From: 34-65-8 sp963529855
GTDB taxonomy: Bacteria; Pseudomonadota; Alphaproteobacteria; Sphingomonadales; Sphingomonadaceae
Length of the DNA stretch: 64,000 nt
Direction: 5' to 3'
Assembly (NCBI GenBank): GCA_963529855.1
Contig: CAURZK010000001.1
Coordinates: 558,001-622,000, forward strand
Part shown: positions 18,557 to 26,694 of the stretch, piece by piece
Layout of the letters: every line of letters begins with the position of its first letter
How positions within the stretch are numbered: position 1 is the stretch's first letter
Made by a program: the position numbers and the translations under genes
Notes under the pieces: model-generated
The model's database searches: none
What the model was told of the DNA's origin: nothing
Seen by the model: only the letters and a program-made list of their open reading frames with translations

Positions 18557-18568
18557 CGAAAGGCTCTC

Positions 18569-18856
18569 CTAGGCTGCATAGCTGTTGCAGCCCCAGCGCT
18601 TGAAGTTCTTCACCCGGGGGCACTTGCTGACCTTCGTGATCCACAGGTCGAACACGCGCGGTTCGCGCAGGCAGGCGAAATAGCCGATGGCGTGCATCAC
18701 CACTGCGGCGAGCAGCGCCCACCAGCTGCCCGTTATCAGGAACACCTCGGTCGTGACCGCCATGTTGATGATGAAATAGTTATAGGTCACGCCCGCGAAC
18801 ATCTGCGGGCGCGTCAGCGCGCGGTGGACCGGATGGCGGACCAGTGCGTCAGCCAC
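18569..18856 (-). CDS. virB3: Type IV secretion protein VirB3
   Basis: This 95-residue protein begins with the family's HPVHRALTRPQMFAGV, has one or two membrane spans (about residues 22-58) and ends in a basic, aromatic tail. VirB3 works with VirB4 in pilus assembly. It overlaps virB2 by 8 bp, a normal virB2-virB3-virB4 order. Confidence 0.92.
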   Translation of the reverse strand: MADALVRHPVHRALTRPQMFAGVTYNYFIINMAVTTEVFLITGSWWALLAAVVMHAIGYFACLREPRVFDLWITKVSKCPRVKNFKRWGCNSYAA

Positions 18857-19148
18857 CAGCAGCCCCCTGAATGCCGGCCACGATCGTTCCTGCGCCGAAC
18901 AGGATGAACACGCCGATGATCACGGTCGCACCGAAGCGCCAGTTGAGGCGGCCGGTCAGCATCATGAAACCGACCGCGGCCACGGCCATCACGGCCACTG
19001 CGGTCGCCACATTGCCCAGCAGCGTGCCCTGGAGCCAGCCGAGCGCGGCGACGATCGGGCCCGAACCCTGCGGATCGGCGGCCTGTGCCATCGCGGCGGT
19101 GGGGGAAATCAGCATGGCGGCAGTAGCAAGGCGGGAAAACATGCGCAT
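18849..19148 (-). CDS. virB2: Major pilin subunit VirB2 (TrbC-like)
   Basis: This 99-residue prepilin has a signal peptide ending near AMAQA, then two hydrophobic helices (LGNVATAVAVMAVAAVGFMML and GATVIIGVFILFGAGTIVAGI) joined by a short basic loop (TGRLNWRF), the standard VirB2/TrbC hairpin. It is expected to polymerise into the T4SS pilus. Two nearby ATGs leave the start open by two codons. Confidence 0.92.
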   Translation of the reverse strand: MRMFSRLATAAMLISPTAAMAQAADPQGSGPIVAALGWLQGTLLGNVATAVAVMAVAAVGFMMLTGRLNWRFGATVIIGVFILFGAGTIVAGIQGAAGG

Positions 19149-19163
19149 GCGAACGAAGTGTCC

Positions 19164-19793
19164 TTATTGGTTGTCGGGGCGCGAATGCGAAGCCAGTCGG
19201 CCCATGATCGCGGATACGTAAAGCTGGGTTTCGCGAATGCGCGGTATGCCGCCGGCGCGCACCACGCGGCCCGGACCCGCATTATAAGCGGCAAGCGCGC
19301 GTTCGAGATCGCCGTCGAACCGGTCGAGCTGTTCGCGCAAGTACCGCGCCCCGCCTTCAAGATTGTCGAACGGATCGTCGGCATTGACGCCCAGATCGCG
19401 AGCTGTGCCAGGCATGAGCTGGGCGAGCCCGCGCGCCCCGGCGTGCGAAACGGCATTGGCGCGCCAGCGGCTTTCCTGCCAGACCAGTGCCTCGATCAGC
19501 GCAGGGCTGAGGTCGAACCGCGTGGCAAGCTCACGCACTTTGGCCGAATAGGTGGACGGAACAACGGCCGCGTGCCGTTCGGGATCGGCATAGGCCTGCT
19601 GCGGGACGAGATAATCGGCGCCAAGATCCACGGCCTGATCGGATGCGGCGAGCGCGGGATCGGCCACGACAAGCGTCTGCGCACCGGCAATCCAGCGCGC
19701 GCCATCAGCGTCTATCTGCATCACGTCTGCCCGGGCCGGGGCTGCCGTGAAGGCCATACTCAATGCGAGACAGGCCAACCACCTGGGAATCAT
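19164..19793 (-). CDS. virB1: Lytic transglycosylase (VirB1-like)
   Basis: This exported SLT-domain protein of 209 residues has the catalytic Glu in ALVWQESRW, followed by SHAGARGLAQLMPGTA and AYNAGPGRV, all typical of family-1 lytic transglycosylases. It would open peptidoglycan locally for the T4SS channel. The start is set at MIPRWLACL because GGAGGG stands just before this ATG; a start 7 codons upstream is open but lacks such a site. virB2 follows 15 bp later. Confidence 0.9.
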   Translation of the reverse strand: MIPRWLACLALSMAFTAAPARADVMQIDADGARWIAGAQTLVVADPALAASDQAVDLGADYLVPQQAYADPERHAAVVPSTYSAKVRELATRFDLSPALIEALVWQESRWRANAVSHAGARGLAQLMPGTARDLGVNADDPFDNLEGGARYLREQLDRFDGDLERALAAYNAGPGRVVRAGGIPRIRETQLYVSAIMGRLASHSRPDNQ

Positions 19794-19941
19794 CGAACCC
19801 TCCGTCCGCCCCATTTGCGCACCCTACATGACAAGCCAGTGACATGAAACTGGCCGAACGCAGGTTATCGGGCCGCTGCCGAAGCAGACGGACAGCAGAC
19901 GGTCCCACGGTGCGTATACCGCAGGGGTCGTAAATGTATGG

Positions 19942-19956
19942 TTAACAGCTGGTTAT
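19942..19956 (-). promoter_or_regulatory. CtrA-like site before the virB operon
   Basis: TTAA-N7-TTAT (plus strand TTAACAGCTGGTTAT) has one mismatch from the alphaproteobacterial CtrA full site TTAA-N7-TTAA. It lies about 150 bp upstream of the virB1 start. CtrA often controls surface structures such as pili and flagella. Short motifs like this occur by chance, so this is only a candidate. Confidence 0.3.
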
Positions 19957-19967
19957 CGTGCCGCTGT

Positions 19968-20330
19968 TCAGCGTGCGGCGAACTGGCTCGCCGATCCGAA
20001 TTCCCCACGTTCCAGCATTTGCAGCGCCTGGCGGGCAAGCACGCGCGAATTCAGCCAATCGCCATCGGCGGTTTCCAGTTGCACTTTTTCACCATCGCGC
20101 AAGGCGGCACGAAACAACGCGCGGGCTTCTTCCAACCGTCCTTCGCGCGCGTGAGCGATGCCAAGGTTGATAAGACGGGCGTGATCATCGGCCGGAAGAT
20201 CGTCGTTCGCCTCGATCCGAACAATCGCAGCCTGATTTCTGCCGCGCGCCAGTTCTGCATATGCGACATCGACGGCATCCGCAGCGCCGGGGGAAACGAT
20301 CGCCGCTGCCAGGATCAAAGTGAGACTCAT
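19968..20330 (-). CDS. Exported TPR-like protein, function unknown
   Basis: This 120-residue protein starts MSLTLILAAAIVSPGAADAV behind GGAGAA, with a short signal peptide. The remainder has a TPR-like helix pair (ARLINLGIAHAREGRLEEARALFRAAL), which usually serves protein contact in the periplasm. It is on the same strand as, and upstream of, virB1 with about 170 bp between, so it may be the first gene of the secretion operon or separate. I do not recognise a named family. Confidence 0.72.
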   Translation of the reverse strand: MSLTLILAAAIVSPGAADAVDVAYAELARGRNQAAIVRIEANDDLPADDHARLINLGIAHAREGRLEEARALFRAALRDGEKVQLETADGDWLNSRVLARQALQMLERGEFGSASQFAAR

Positions 20331-20641
20331 GACAATTCTCCCATTTCTGTCCTTATGATGGGAATTTGCGCTCAAGCAGATCTGACTGCAACACAAACGT
20401 CACATTGTCATTTTTCTGTAACTATGGACCACTGCTCATAATGAAATCACCGGTTTAGCCATGCACAAGCTGGCCGAAAGCGACGATCTACCCTGTCACA
20501 TCTGTCGTATTGCAGACATATTTAAGTCATTGAAATAGTTCGTTTCCTGCAAAGAAACTGTCACGCGCGGCGCCTAGTCCCCGGTTTGCGAGAACTGCTC
20601 GCACCATCCGATTCTCAAAGGTTTTGAGGGGACCTATTCTC
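20331..20641. other. 311-bp divergent intergenic region with Pho-like half sites
   Basis: This gap separates the TPR protein (leftward) from the lipoprotein (rightward). It holds the 7-4-7 Pho-box-like repeat at 20405-20422, and further CTGTCAC/CTGTCGT elements at 20493-20499, 20502-20508 and 20558-20564. It is AT-richer than its surroundings. No reading frame on either strand looks coding. Confidence 0.6.
20405..20422 (+). promoter_or_regulatory. Pho-box-like direct repeat before the lipoprotein/TonB receptor
   Basis: TTGTCAT-TTTT-CTGTAAC matches the PhoB box layout (two 7-mers like CTGTCAT separated by 4 A/T-rich bases) with the spacing exact and an AT spacer. It is about 220 bp upstream of the lipoprotein start. 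Confidence 0.45.
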
Positions 20642-22207
20642 GTGACAATCTTCCATCGTTCGCTCGTGCTCGGCTGCAGCGCGCTGGCTCTCGCCGGCTG
20701 CGGCGCCGACGAGATCGTTTCCCCCGGTACGGGCGGCAACGTCACAATCAACAATCCGCCCGCGCCTGCACCGACCCCGACCCCGACCGGGCCGGCCACG
20801 GTAACGCCGGCCGGTGGCTGCCCGACGATCGCCAATGCGACCGGTCTTGCGGATCGTGGCACGATTTCCGGTCCGACTGGCGAGTATCGCGTCTGCGCGA
20901 TGCCTGCTCGCTTCGCCACATCGTCTACCCTGCCTTATATCCGCGGCGTCCTTTACCTGATGGACGGGCGGGTCGATGTCGGCACCGATGGCGGACCGAC
21001 GCCAGACGCATCGGACGGCCTGACCGATACCAACGTGACCCTGACCATCCAACCGGGCGCGATCATCTATGCCAGCGGGTCGAGCTTCCTGATGGTCAAC
21101 CGCGGCAACCGCATCAATGCGGTGGGCACCGCGACCCGGCCGATCGTCTTCACCAGCCGCGACAACGTCGTAGGCTTCAACACCGACACCTCGTCGGGCC
21201 AGTGGGGCGGGGTCGTCCTGGCCGGCCGCGCGCCGATCACGGATTGCATCGCGCCTGGCGCGACCCCGGGCACCGCCCAGTGCGAGCGCCAGGTCGAAGG
21301 CGCGGCCCAGCCCGCGCTCTACGGCGGGGCCACTGCCAACGATAACTCCGGCACGATGCGTTACGTCCAGATCCGCTATTCAGGCTTCGTCCTGTCCGGC
21401 GACAGCGAGCTTCAGTCGCTGACCACCGGCGGCACCGGCACGGGCACGCAGCTGAGCCACATCATGAGCCACAACAGCTCCGATGATGGCGTCGAATTTT
21501 TCGGCGGCTTCGTGAACATGAAGAACCTGATCGTGGTCGGCTCGGAAGACGACTCGCTCGACGTCGATACCGGCGTGAAGGCGAACCTGCAGTATGTGAT
21601 TGCGGTGCAGCGCGCGGGTGCTGGCGACACGATCATCGAGGGCGATTCCACCAACGGGCTGGAGGACCAGACCCCGCGGACCGACCTTCAGTTGTCGAAC
21701 GCTACCTTCATCCAGCGCCGCACTGGCGACCAGGTGATCCGCCTGCGCGGCGGCATGGATGCCGCGATCGTGAACTCGGTCGTGATCGACGGTTCGGCAG
21801 GTACGCCTTGCCTTCGCCTCGACCAGGCGCAGACGGCCAGGGCCGCCAATGCCGGCCTCAGCGACAAGGGCCCGCCGCGGTTCGAATCGGTCGTCCTCGA
21901 TTGCGACACCGCGACCCGCAACGGCACCGACGTGCCGGCGGCGAATGCGTTGTCGATCTTCAATGCCGGGACAAACAATAACGCCAACTTCAGCTCCACG
22001 CTGATGATGACTTTCGTCAACGGCACGAACGAGACGGCGATTGCGGCGTTCAACCCGACCGCCCTGTCGAGCTTCTTCGACGCTGTGACGTACATCGGGG
22101 CCGTCCGGAACGCATCCGACACCTGGTACCAGGGTTGGACCTGCGATTCCGCCGCGGTCGCCTTCGGCGCCAACACCGGCGCCTGCACCTCTCTGCCGGT
22201 TTACTGA
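20642..22207 (+). CDS. Outer-membrane/surface lipoprotein with predicted beta-helix fold
   Basis: This 521-residue lipoprotein has a signal peptide and lipobox LALAGC (acylated Cys20), then a Pro/Thr-rich linker (about residues 38-52) and a long repetitive body rich in short beta strands, Gly, Asn and Asp (TIQPGAIIYASGSS, NRINAVGTATRPIVFTS, MSHNSSDDGVEFFGG, SEDDSLDVDTGVKANLQYV). This looks like a parallel beta-helix, seen in adhesins and polymer-binding proteins. The GTG at 20642 is chosen because GAGGGGA precedes it. A TonB receptor follows 100 bp on, so it probably acts as a surface partner. No enzymatic motif was recognised. Confidence 0.82.
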   Translation: MTIFHRSLVLGCSALALAGCGADEIVSPGTGGNVTINNPPAPAPTPTPTGPATVTPAGGCPTIANATGLADRGTISGPTGEYRVCAMPARFATSSTLPYIRGVLYLMDGRVDVGTDGGPTPDASDGLTDTNVTLTIQPGAIIYASGSSFLMVNRGNRINAVGTATRPIVFTSRDNVVGFNTDTSSGQWGGVVLAGRAPITDCIAPGATPGTAQCERQVEGAAQPALYGGATANDNSGTMRYVQIRYSGFVLSGDSELQSLTTGGTGTGTQLSHIMSHNSSDDGVEFFGGFVNMKNLIVVGSEDDSLDVDTGVKANLQYVIAVQRAGAGDTIIEGDSTNGLEDQTPRTDLQLSNATFIQRRTGDQVIRLRGGMDAAIVNSVVIDGSAGTPCLRLDQAQTARAANAGLSDKGPPRFESVVLDCDTATRNGTDVPAANALSIFNAGTNNNANFSSTLMMTFVNGTNETAIAAFNPTALSSFFDAVTYIGAVRNASDTWYQGWTCDSAAVAFGANTGACTSLPVY

Positions 22208-22307
22208 GCCGGCGATGACCGACGGGAGGCGCCCCGCGCAGCGGATGGCGCCTCCCTTGGCGTTCAGAATTCTACCGGGCCACGTACGGCCGAAAGGGAT
22301 CATCACG

Positions 22308-24992
22308 ATGTCCACTGGCAAGCAGCTGGCGGGGCTGCTCCTGCTCACCACCGCCCTCACCTTCCCCGGCGTCGCTCTGGCTCAGGATACAGTGCCAGCA
22401 GCACCAGCCCCGGATTCAGCGCCAGCCGATCAACCGGCTGCGCCAGAGGTTGCGCAGGAGCCAACTGAAAACGCCGCCGCAGAAGAAGCGGACATCGCAA
22501 TTCCGGGTGGCGGCATCGTCGTAACCGGTCGCCGCACGCGCGACGTGACGCGCAGTTCAACGCAGGTCGTGTCCGTCCTCACCAGCGAAGCGATCGCGCG
22601 AACGGGCGAAGGCGACATTGCCGGCGCTCTCGGCCGGGTTACTGGCCTTTCGGTCCAGGGTAACGGCTTTGTTTATGTGCGCGGGCTTGGCGACCGCTAT
22701 TCGCTGGCACTGCTCAATGGCCTGCCGCTGCCCTCGCCCGAACCGCTCAGCCGCGTCGTGCCGCTCGACATCTTCCCGACCGGGATCGTCGCCTCCTCGC
22801 TGGTGCAGAAGACATTCTCCGCCAACTTCCCGGGCGAATTTGGTGGTGGCGTGATCAACCTGACCACAATCGCCATTCCGGAGGAAAGCTTCCTTGAAAT
22901 CAGCGCCGGCATCAGCGGCGACGAACAGACGACTTTTGCCCCCGGCCTGGCCTATTACGGATCGGATTACGACTGGTTCGGCTTCGACGATGGAACCCGC
23001 AATGCGCCTCCGGCCTTGCAGGCGTTCTTCGACAGCGGCCTCAGGATGTCGGACCCGGGCGTCGACCAGCAGGAAATCCTGAAGCAGTTCGGCAATCCCA
23101 ATCTCGTACTGGTCCAGCGCAATAACGATATTCCCGCCAATTTCTCGGGCGGGTTCACCGCTGGCACGGCGTTCGATTTTGGCGACGATGGCCGTTTCGG
23201 CGTGATTGCCACTGCCTCGCTCAGCAACAAGTGGCGCACACGCTCGATCGTGTCGCAGACGGCGGTCAACAGCGACCTCGATCTCGACACCGACTTCCGC
23301 GAATTCGTGACCGATAATCGCATCCTGGTGAACGGCCTGCTCGGTTTCGGGGTGGAGCTTGGCGAACATCGGCTGCGCTGGACCAACCTTTATATCCGCG
23401 ACTCGCTCAAGCGCGCCGCAATTGCAGTGGGCGAGGATTTCCAGGACGACGACAGCGAAGCGCGTCAGGACACGGCATGGTTCGAACGCCAGTTGATCGA
23501 CAGCCAGGCGGTTGCCGAGCTGGAATTCGGCGATCTGGGCGTCGATCTGCGGGCCGGTTACGCGCAGACGCGGCGCGAGGCACCTTACGAATACAGCTTC
23601 ACCTACGTCCGGACCAACAATCCCAACGACCCATTGGGCGACGAATTTATCAACACGCTCGACCGGCAGACCGGCAGCGCCTCAGTTGCATTTTCCAACC
23701 TCAAGGAAGACCTGTATTACGCCGGGATCGACACGACCTACCCGGTCACCGACTGGCTGCGCCTGACCGCCGGTTACGCCTACACCGACACCGAACGCTA
23801 TTCCGAACGGCGCCAGTTCCTGATCAATGCCGGCACCAATTTCGACGACGCGGTCGGTGCGTTGCGGCCTGACCTGCTGCTGGGCGATGCGATCATCGAT
23901 TTCTACAACCTCGGCCTGATCGAAAGCACCCAGTCCGACCCGGCCTTTGCGGCGGGGCTGACGATTCACGCCGGTTATGCCCAGGCCTACGTCGAACCGC
24001 TGGCCGGGATCTCGCTCGACATCGGGGTGCGTTATGAAGATGCCGAACAACGGGTCGACCCGGTCGAAGTCTTTGGCGTGCCGACCAATTCGGCCACGTC
24101 CACTTTCCTCGCCAACGACTACTGGCTTCCCGCCGCGACTCTGACCTGGGAAATCACCGACAGCCTTCAGGCGCGCCTCAACGCGTCGAAGACGATCGCA
24201 CGGCCGCAATTTCGCGAGCTAATCTTCCAGACCTATTTCGACCCGGAAACGAACCGCCAGTTCAATGGCAACCCGCGCCTGGTCGACAGCCGGCTGACCA
24301 ATGCGGAGGCGCGCCTTGAATACTACTTCGGGCGGGGCAACCGCGTCTCGGCGGCAGGGTTTTGGAAGGACATCGAGAACCCGATCGAAGTCTTCTCGAG
24401 TTTTTCCGACAACGACCAGGTCAGCGGCTTTGCCAACGCGCCGAGTGCGACGCTGTACGGCGCGGAACTTGAAACGCAGGTCAACTACCCCACGATGGAT
24501 TGGGGCGGCTGGTTCGCGAACAAGCAGATCGTGGCCGTCGCCAACTACACCTGGACCCAGTCGGAGCTGAAGGTTGGGCCGGACGACATTGCGCGCGTAT
24601 TCCCCTTCGCCGACCAGCCCGCGACCAACTTCTTCCGCGACGGGGTGCCGCTCACAGGGCAGTCCGATCATCTGGTCAACCTGCAACTCGGGTTCGAGAA
24701 CACGGACCGGCTGCAGCAACTCACTTTGCTGCTGGCTTATGCGAGCGAGCGCGTGACCAGTCGCGGCACCGCCAGCCTGCCCGACATCGTGGAGGATCCG
24801 GGCCTGACGGTCGACCTCGTCTATCGCCAGGGGCTGGAGCTTGCTGGTGTCGATTTCGAGCTGAAGGCCGAAGCGCGCAACCTGTTTGGCCGCGACAACT
24901 TCGAATACCAGTCAAACGGTACGAACCGCATCGAGATCAACTCGTATGAGGTGGGGCAGAGCTTCTCGCTGTCGCTGTCGGCGAAATTCTGA
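22308..24992 (+). CDS. TonB-dependent receptor, partner of the beta-helix lipoprotein
   Basis: This 894-residue outer-membrane receptor begins MSTGKQLAGLLLLTTALTFPGVALAQ (signal peptide) and then a Pro/Ala-rich stretch before the TonB-box-like GGIVVTGRRTRDV. The plug domain carries VRGLGDRYSLALLNGLPLPS and FPGEFGGGVINLTT. The beta-barrel ends in the typical C-terminal Phe (SLSLSAKF). The plug features differ from the two sugar-locus receptors. The ATG at 22308 follows AAAGGGA. Being downstream of the lipoprotein and facing a PhoB-like regulator, it may import a phosphorus-containing nutrient; this is inference from the Pho-like sites. Confidence 0.92.
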   Translation: MSTGKQLAGLLLLTTALTFPGVALAQDTVPAAPAPDSAPADQPAAPEVAQEPTENAAAEEADIAIPGGGIVVTGRRTRDVTRSSTQVVSVLTSEAIARTGEGDIAGALGRVTGLSVQGNGFVYVRGLGDRYSLALLNGLPLPSPEPLSRVVPLDIFPTGIVASSLVQKTFSANFPGEFGGGVINLTTIAIPEESFLEISAGISGDEQTTFAPGLAYYGSDYDWFGFDDGTRNAPPALQAFFDSGLRMSDPGVDQQEILKQFGNPNLVLVQRNNDIPANFSGGFTAGTAFDFGDDGRFGVIATASLSNKWRTRSIVSQTAVNSDLDLDTDFREFVTDNRILVNGLLGFGVELGEHRLRWTNLYIRDSLKRAAIAVGEDFQDDDSEARQDTAWFERQLIDSQAVAELEFGDLGVDLRAGYAQTRREAPYEYSFTYVRTNNPNDPLGDEFINTLDRQTGSASVAFSNLKEDLYYAGIDTTYPVTDWLRLTAGYAYTDTERYSERRQFLINAGTNFDDAVGALRPDLLLGDAIIDFYNLGLIESTQSDPAFAAGLTIHAGYAQAYVEPLAGISLDIGVRYEDAEQRVDPVEVFGVPTNSATSTFLANDYWLPAATLTWEITDSLQARLNASKTIARPQFRELIFQTYFDPETNRQFNGNPRLVDSRLTNAEARLEYYFGRGNRVSAAGFWKDIENPIEVFSSFSDNDQVSGFANAPSATLYGAELETQVNYPTMDWGGWFANKQIVAVANYTWTQSELKVGPDDIARVFPFADQPATNFFRDGVPLTGQSDHLVNLQLGFENTDRLQQLTLLLAYASERVTSRGTASLPDIVEDPGLTVDLVYRQGLELAGVDFELKAEARNLFGRDNFEYQSNGTNRIEINSYEVGQSFSLSLSAKF

Positions 24993-25020
24993 TCACCAGC
25001 GGCTGGCGCGTTATTCCCGG

Positions 25021-25050
25021 CACCGGCTGATCGCTCAAGATCAGTCGGTG
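25021..25050. terminator. Hairpin between convergent TonB receptor and response regulator
   Basis: CACCGGCTGATC / GATCAGTCGGTG is a 12-bp stem with one G-T wobble and a 6-nt loop. It covers the last codons of the regulator gene and lies 29 bp after the receptor stop. No clear T-tract follows, so termination activity is only probable. Confidence 0.45.
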
Positions 25051-25715
25051 TCGAGGACGTAGCCGAGCGAGCGCACTGTTCGGAGCGGATTACCGGCCCC
25101 GGCGATCTTGAGCGATCGGCGCAGACGGCCGACCCAAACATCGACGGTGCGTTCGTCGATCGCCGGCTCCTGCTTGCCAAGGCCCGTAATGAGCTGGCGG
25201 CGCGACAGGACGCAATTGGGATTTTCGGCAAAGAAGCGCAGCAGGCGAAACTCGTTGGGCCTCAGCGCCACGGCACGCCCGGCCCAGCGGGCCTGCAAGG
25301 CTGCCAGATCGATAGATAGATCACCGACCGAAATCAGGCGGGTCGCACGCTGCGCCTGCGCATCGCTGCGCACCGCCATGACCCTGTCGAGCACGCGGGT
25401 TCGGTCGAGTTTTCCGACGATATAGTCGTCCGCTCCTGCCTTAAGCGCACGCCGCCGATCCTCGACATCGTCAGTTTCCAGCACCATCGTGATGTGCGCC
25501 GCTGCCGTGCGGAAATCGGCTCTCAACCGGCGGCACATTTCCAGGCCCGCCAGATCATCCATCACCCAATCGACAAAGACCCAGACCGGGCCTTCCGCGA
25601 GTTGACGTGGACCGTCGGGGCCCAGGCGCGCGAATGTGTACCGGTTGTCCCCGTGGGTGAAATCGTCGAGTTCGTCAGCCAACGGGTCGGTCAGAAAAAT
25701 TGTCGTCGCCAGCAT
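25041..25715 (-). CDS. OmpR/PhoB-type response regulator
   Basis: This 224-residue protein has a receiver-like domain (1-115) and a winged-helix DNA-binding domain (about 125-222: LRPNEFRLLRFFAENPNCVLSR, ERTVDVWVGRLRRSLK, VRSLGYVL). In the receiver Asp49 (VFVDWVMDD) can be the phosphoacceptor and Lys102 the conserved lysine, but the N-terminal acidic pair is reduced to one Asp (FLTDPLADE), so it may be atypical. No kinase gene lies beside it. It faces the TonB receptor tail to tail, and a Pho-box-like repeat lies 41-58 bp before its own start. Confidence 0.88.
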   Translation of the reverse strand: MLATTIFLTDPLADELDDFTHGDNRYTFARLGPDGPRQLAEGPVWVFVDWVMDDLAGLEMCRRLRADFRTAAAHITMVLETDDVEDRRRALKAGADDYIVGKLDRTRVLDRVMAVRSDAQAQRATRLISVGDLSIDLAALQARWAGRAVALRPNEFRLLRFFAENPNCVLSRRQLITGLGKQEPAIDERTVDVWVGRLRRSLKIAGAGNPLRTVRSLGYVLDTD

Positions 25716-25755
25716 TCGGAAAGCCTCTGGTTCGGCTCTTCTATCCCGGCTGTTT

Positions 25756-25773
25756 ATGACGCGGGCATGACAG
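25756..25773 (-). promoter_or_regulatory. Pho-box-like repeat before the response regulator
   Basis: On the minus strand CTGTCAT-GCCC-GCGTCAT keeps the exact 7-4-7 spacing of a PhoB box; the first half is perfect and the second matches 5 of 7. The spacer is GC-rich, unlike the consensus. Confidence 0.38.
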
Positions 25774-25867
25774 GCCCCGGCGCCGAACCGTGATGATTTC
25801 GTGCGTGTCGTTTCACTTTTGTTAGTTTTGCGGAACAGATTCGAACGCGCCGCATTTCCACGATGTA

Positions 25868-26635
25868 ATGAAAAACGAACTTGCGCGATTCCCGCTCACC
25901 GGGCGTTTTCTCATGGGGCGGCTGCGGCACGCCATGGGCGAACGGGAAAAGGAAATCCTGGAAAGCTCGATTGTCGAGACCGAAGAGTTTTCGGGCTCGC
26001 ACCGCCTGCTGTCTCGCGGGGACATTTGCGAGCGCAGCACGATGCTGATCGAAGGGTTCATGCTGCGCACGATCTACGAGCATGATCAGCGGTACATCGT
26101 CGGCATCCAGGTGCCCGGCGATTTCGTCGACCTTCATGCCTTTGCCCTGAAGCGTCTCGATCATGACCTGGTGACGGTCGGCCCGGCGAAGGTCGGCTAT
26201 GTCTCGCATGATAGGCTCCGCGATCTCATGCGGTCCGAGCCGCACCTGTCGCGTCTGTTCTGGTTTTCGACGCTGCTCGATGCGGCGATACACCGGCAGT
26301 GGACATTGAAGCTGGGGCAACTCAAGGCTGCGCGCCGGGTGGCCCACTTGTTCAGTGAAATCTGGTGCCGCCTCGACATGGTCGGGCTGGCCCGCCCCAA
26401 TGGCTTCCGCACACCGCTGACACAGGCGGATCTCGCCGACATGTGCGGCACCACGGCCATTCATATGAACCGGGCGCTGGGCGAACTGCGGCGGGCAGGA
26501 ATTGCCGAATTTCGGCGCGGACTGGTCACTGCGTCCGATCGGCAGGCGCTGGAGCGATATGGCGACTTCAACGCGGACTATCTTTACGGGGAGGGAGAAC
26601 TTCACGTCGGCGAGTCCCTCAGCGAAGTCGCTTAA
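25868..26635 (+). CDS. Crp/Fnr family transcriptional regulator
   Basis: This 255-residue protein has an N-terminal cyclic-nucleotide-binding-like beta-barrel (about 20-140, with QVPGDFVDLHAFALK) and a C-terminal Crp-type helix-turn-helix (about 165-225: TPLTQADLADMCGTTAIHMNRALGELRRAGIAEF). No Fnr-type N-terminal cysteine cluster is present, so direct oxygen sensing through Fe-S is unlikely; the ligand is unknown. A 20-bp perfect palindrome starts two bases before the end of its stop codon. Confidence 0.9.
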   Translation: MKNELARFPLTGRFLMGRLRHAMGEREKEILESSIVETEEFSGSHRLLSRGDICERSTMLIEGFMLRTIYEHDQRYIVGIQVPGDFVDLHAFALKRLDHDLVTVGPAKVGYVSHDRLRDLMRSEPHLSRLFWFSTLLDAAIHRQWTLKLGQLKAARRVAHLFSEIWCRLDMVGLARPNGFRTPLTQADLADMCGTTAIHMNRALGELRRAGIAEFRRGLVTASDRQALERYGDFNADYLYGEGELHVGESLSEVA

Positions 26636-26653
26636 TCACATTGCAATGTGATT
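26634..26653. promoter_or_regulatory. 20-bp perfect palindrome before the HTH-RibB gene
   Basis: AATCACATTGCAATGTGATT is identical to its reverse complement over 20 bases and sits between the Crp/Fnr gene and ribB, 42 bp before the ribB ATG. A further half site, TCACATT, stands at about 26668. TGTGA/TCACA halves are Crp-like, but the centre is shorter than in the E. coli Crp site. Binding by the upstream Crp/Fnr regulator or by the HTH part of RibB is possible. Confidence 0.6.
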
Positions 26654-26694
26654 GGGCCATTGCTTGGTCACATTTTGGCGCTTAAAGGCCGGGC

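Noticed and set aside
11984..19814. Conjugative or integrative element
   Set aside because: No relaxase, coupling protein, integrase, attachment repeat or tRNA junction is seen around the secretion operon.
26636..26694. FMN riboswitch before ribB
   Set aside because: The gap is only about 59 bp and is mostly palindrome; an RFN element needs well over 100 nt.
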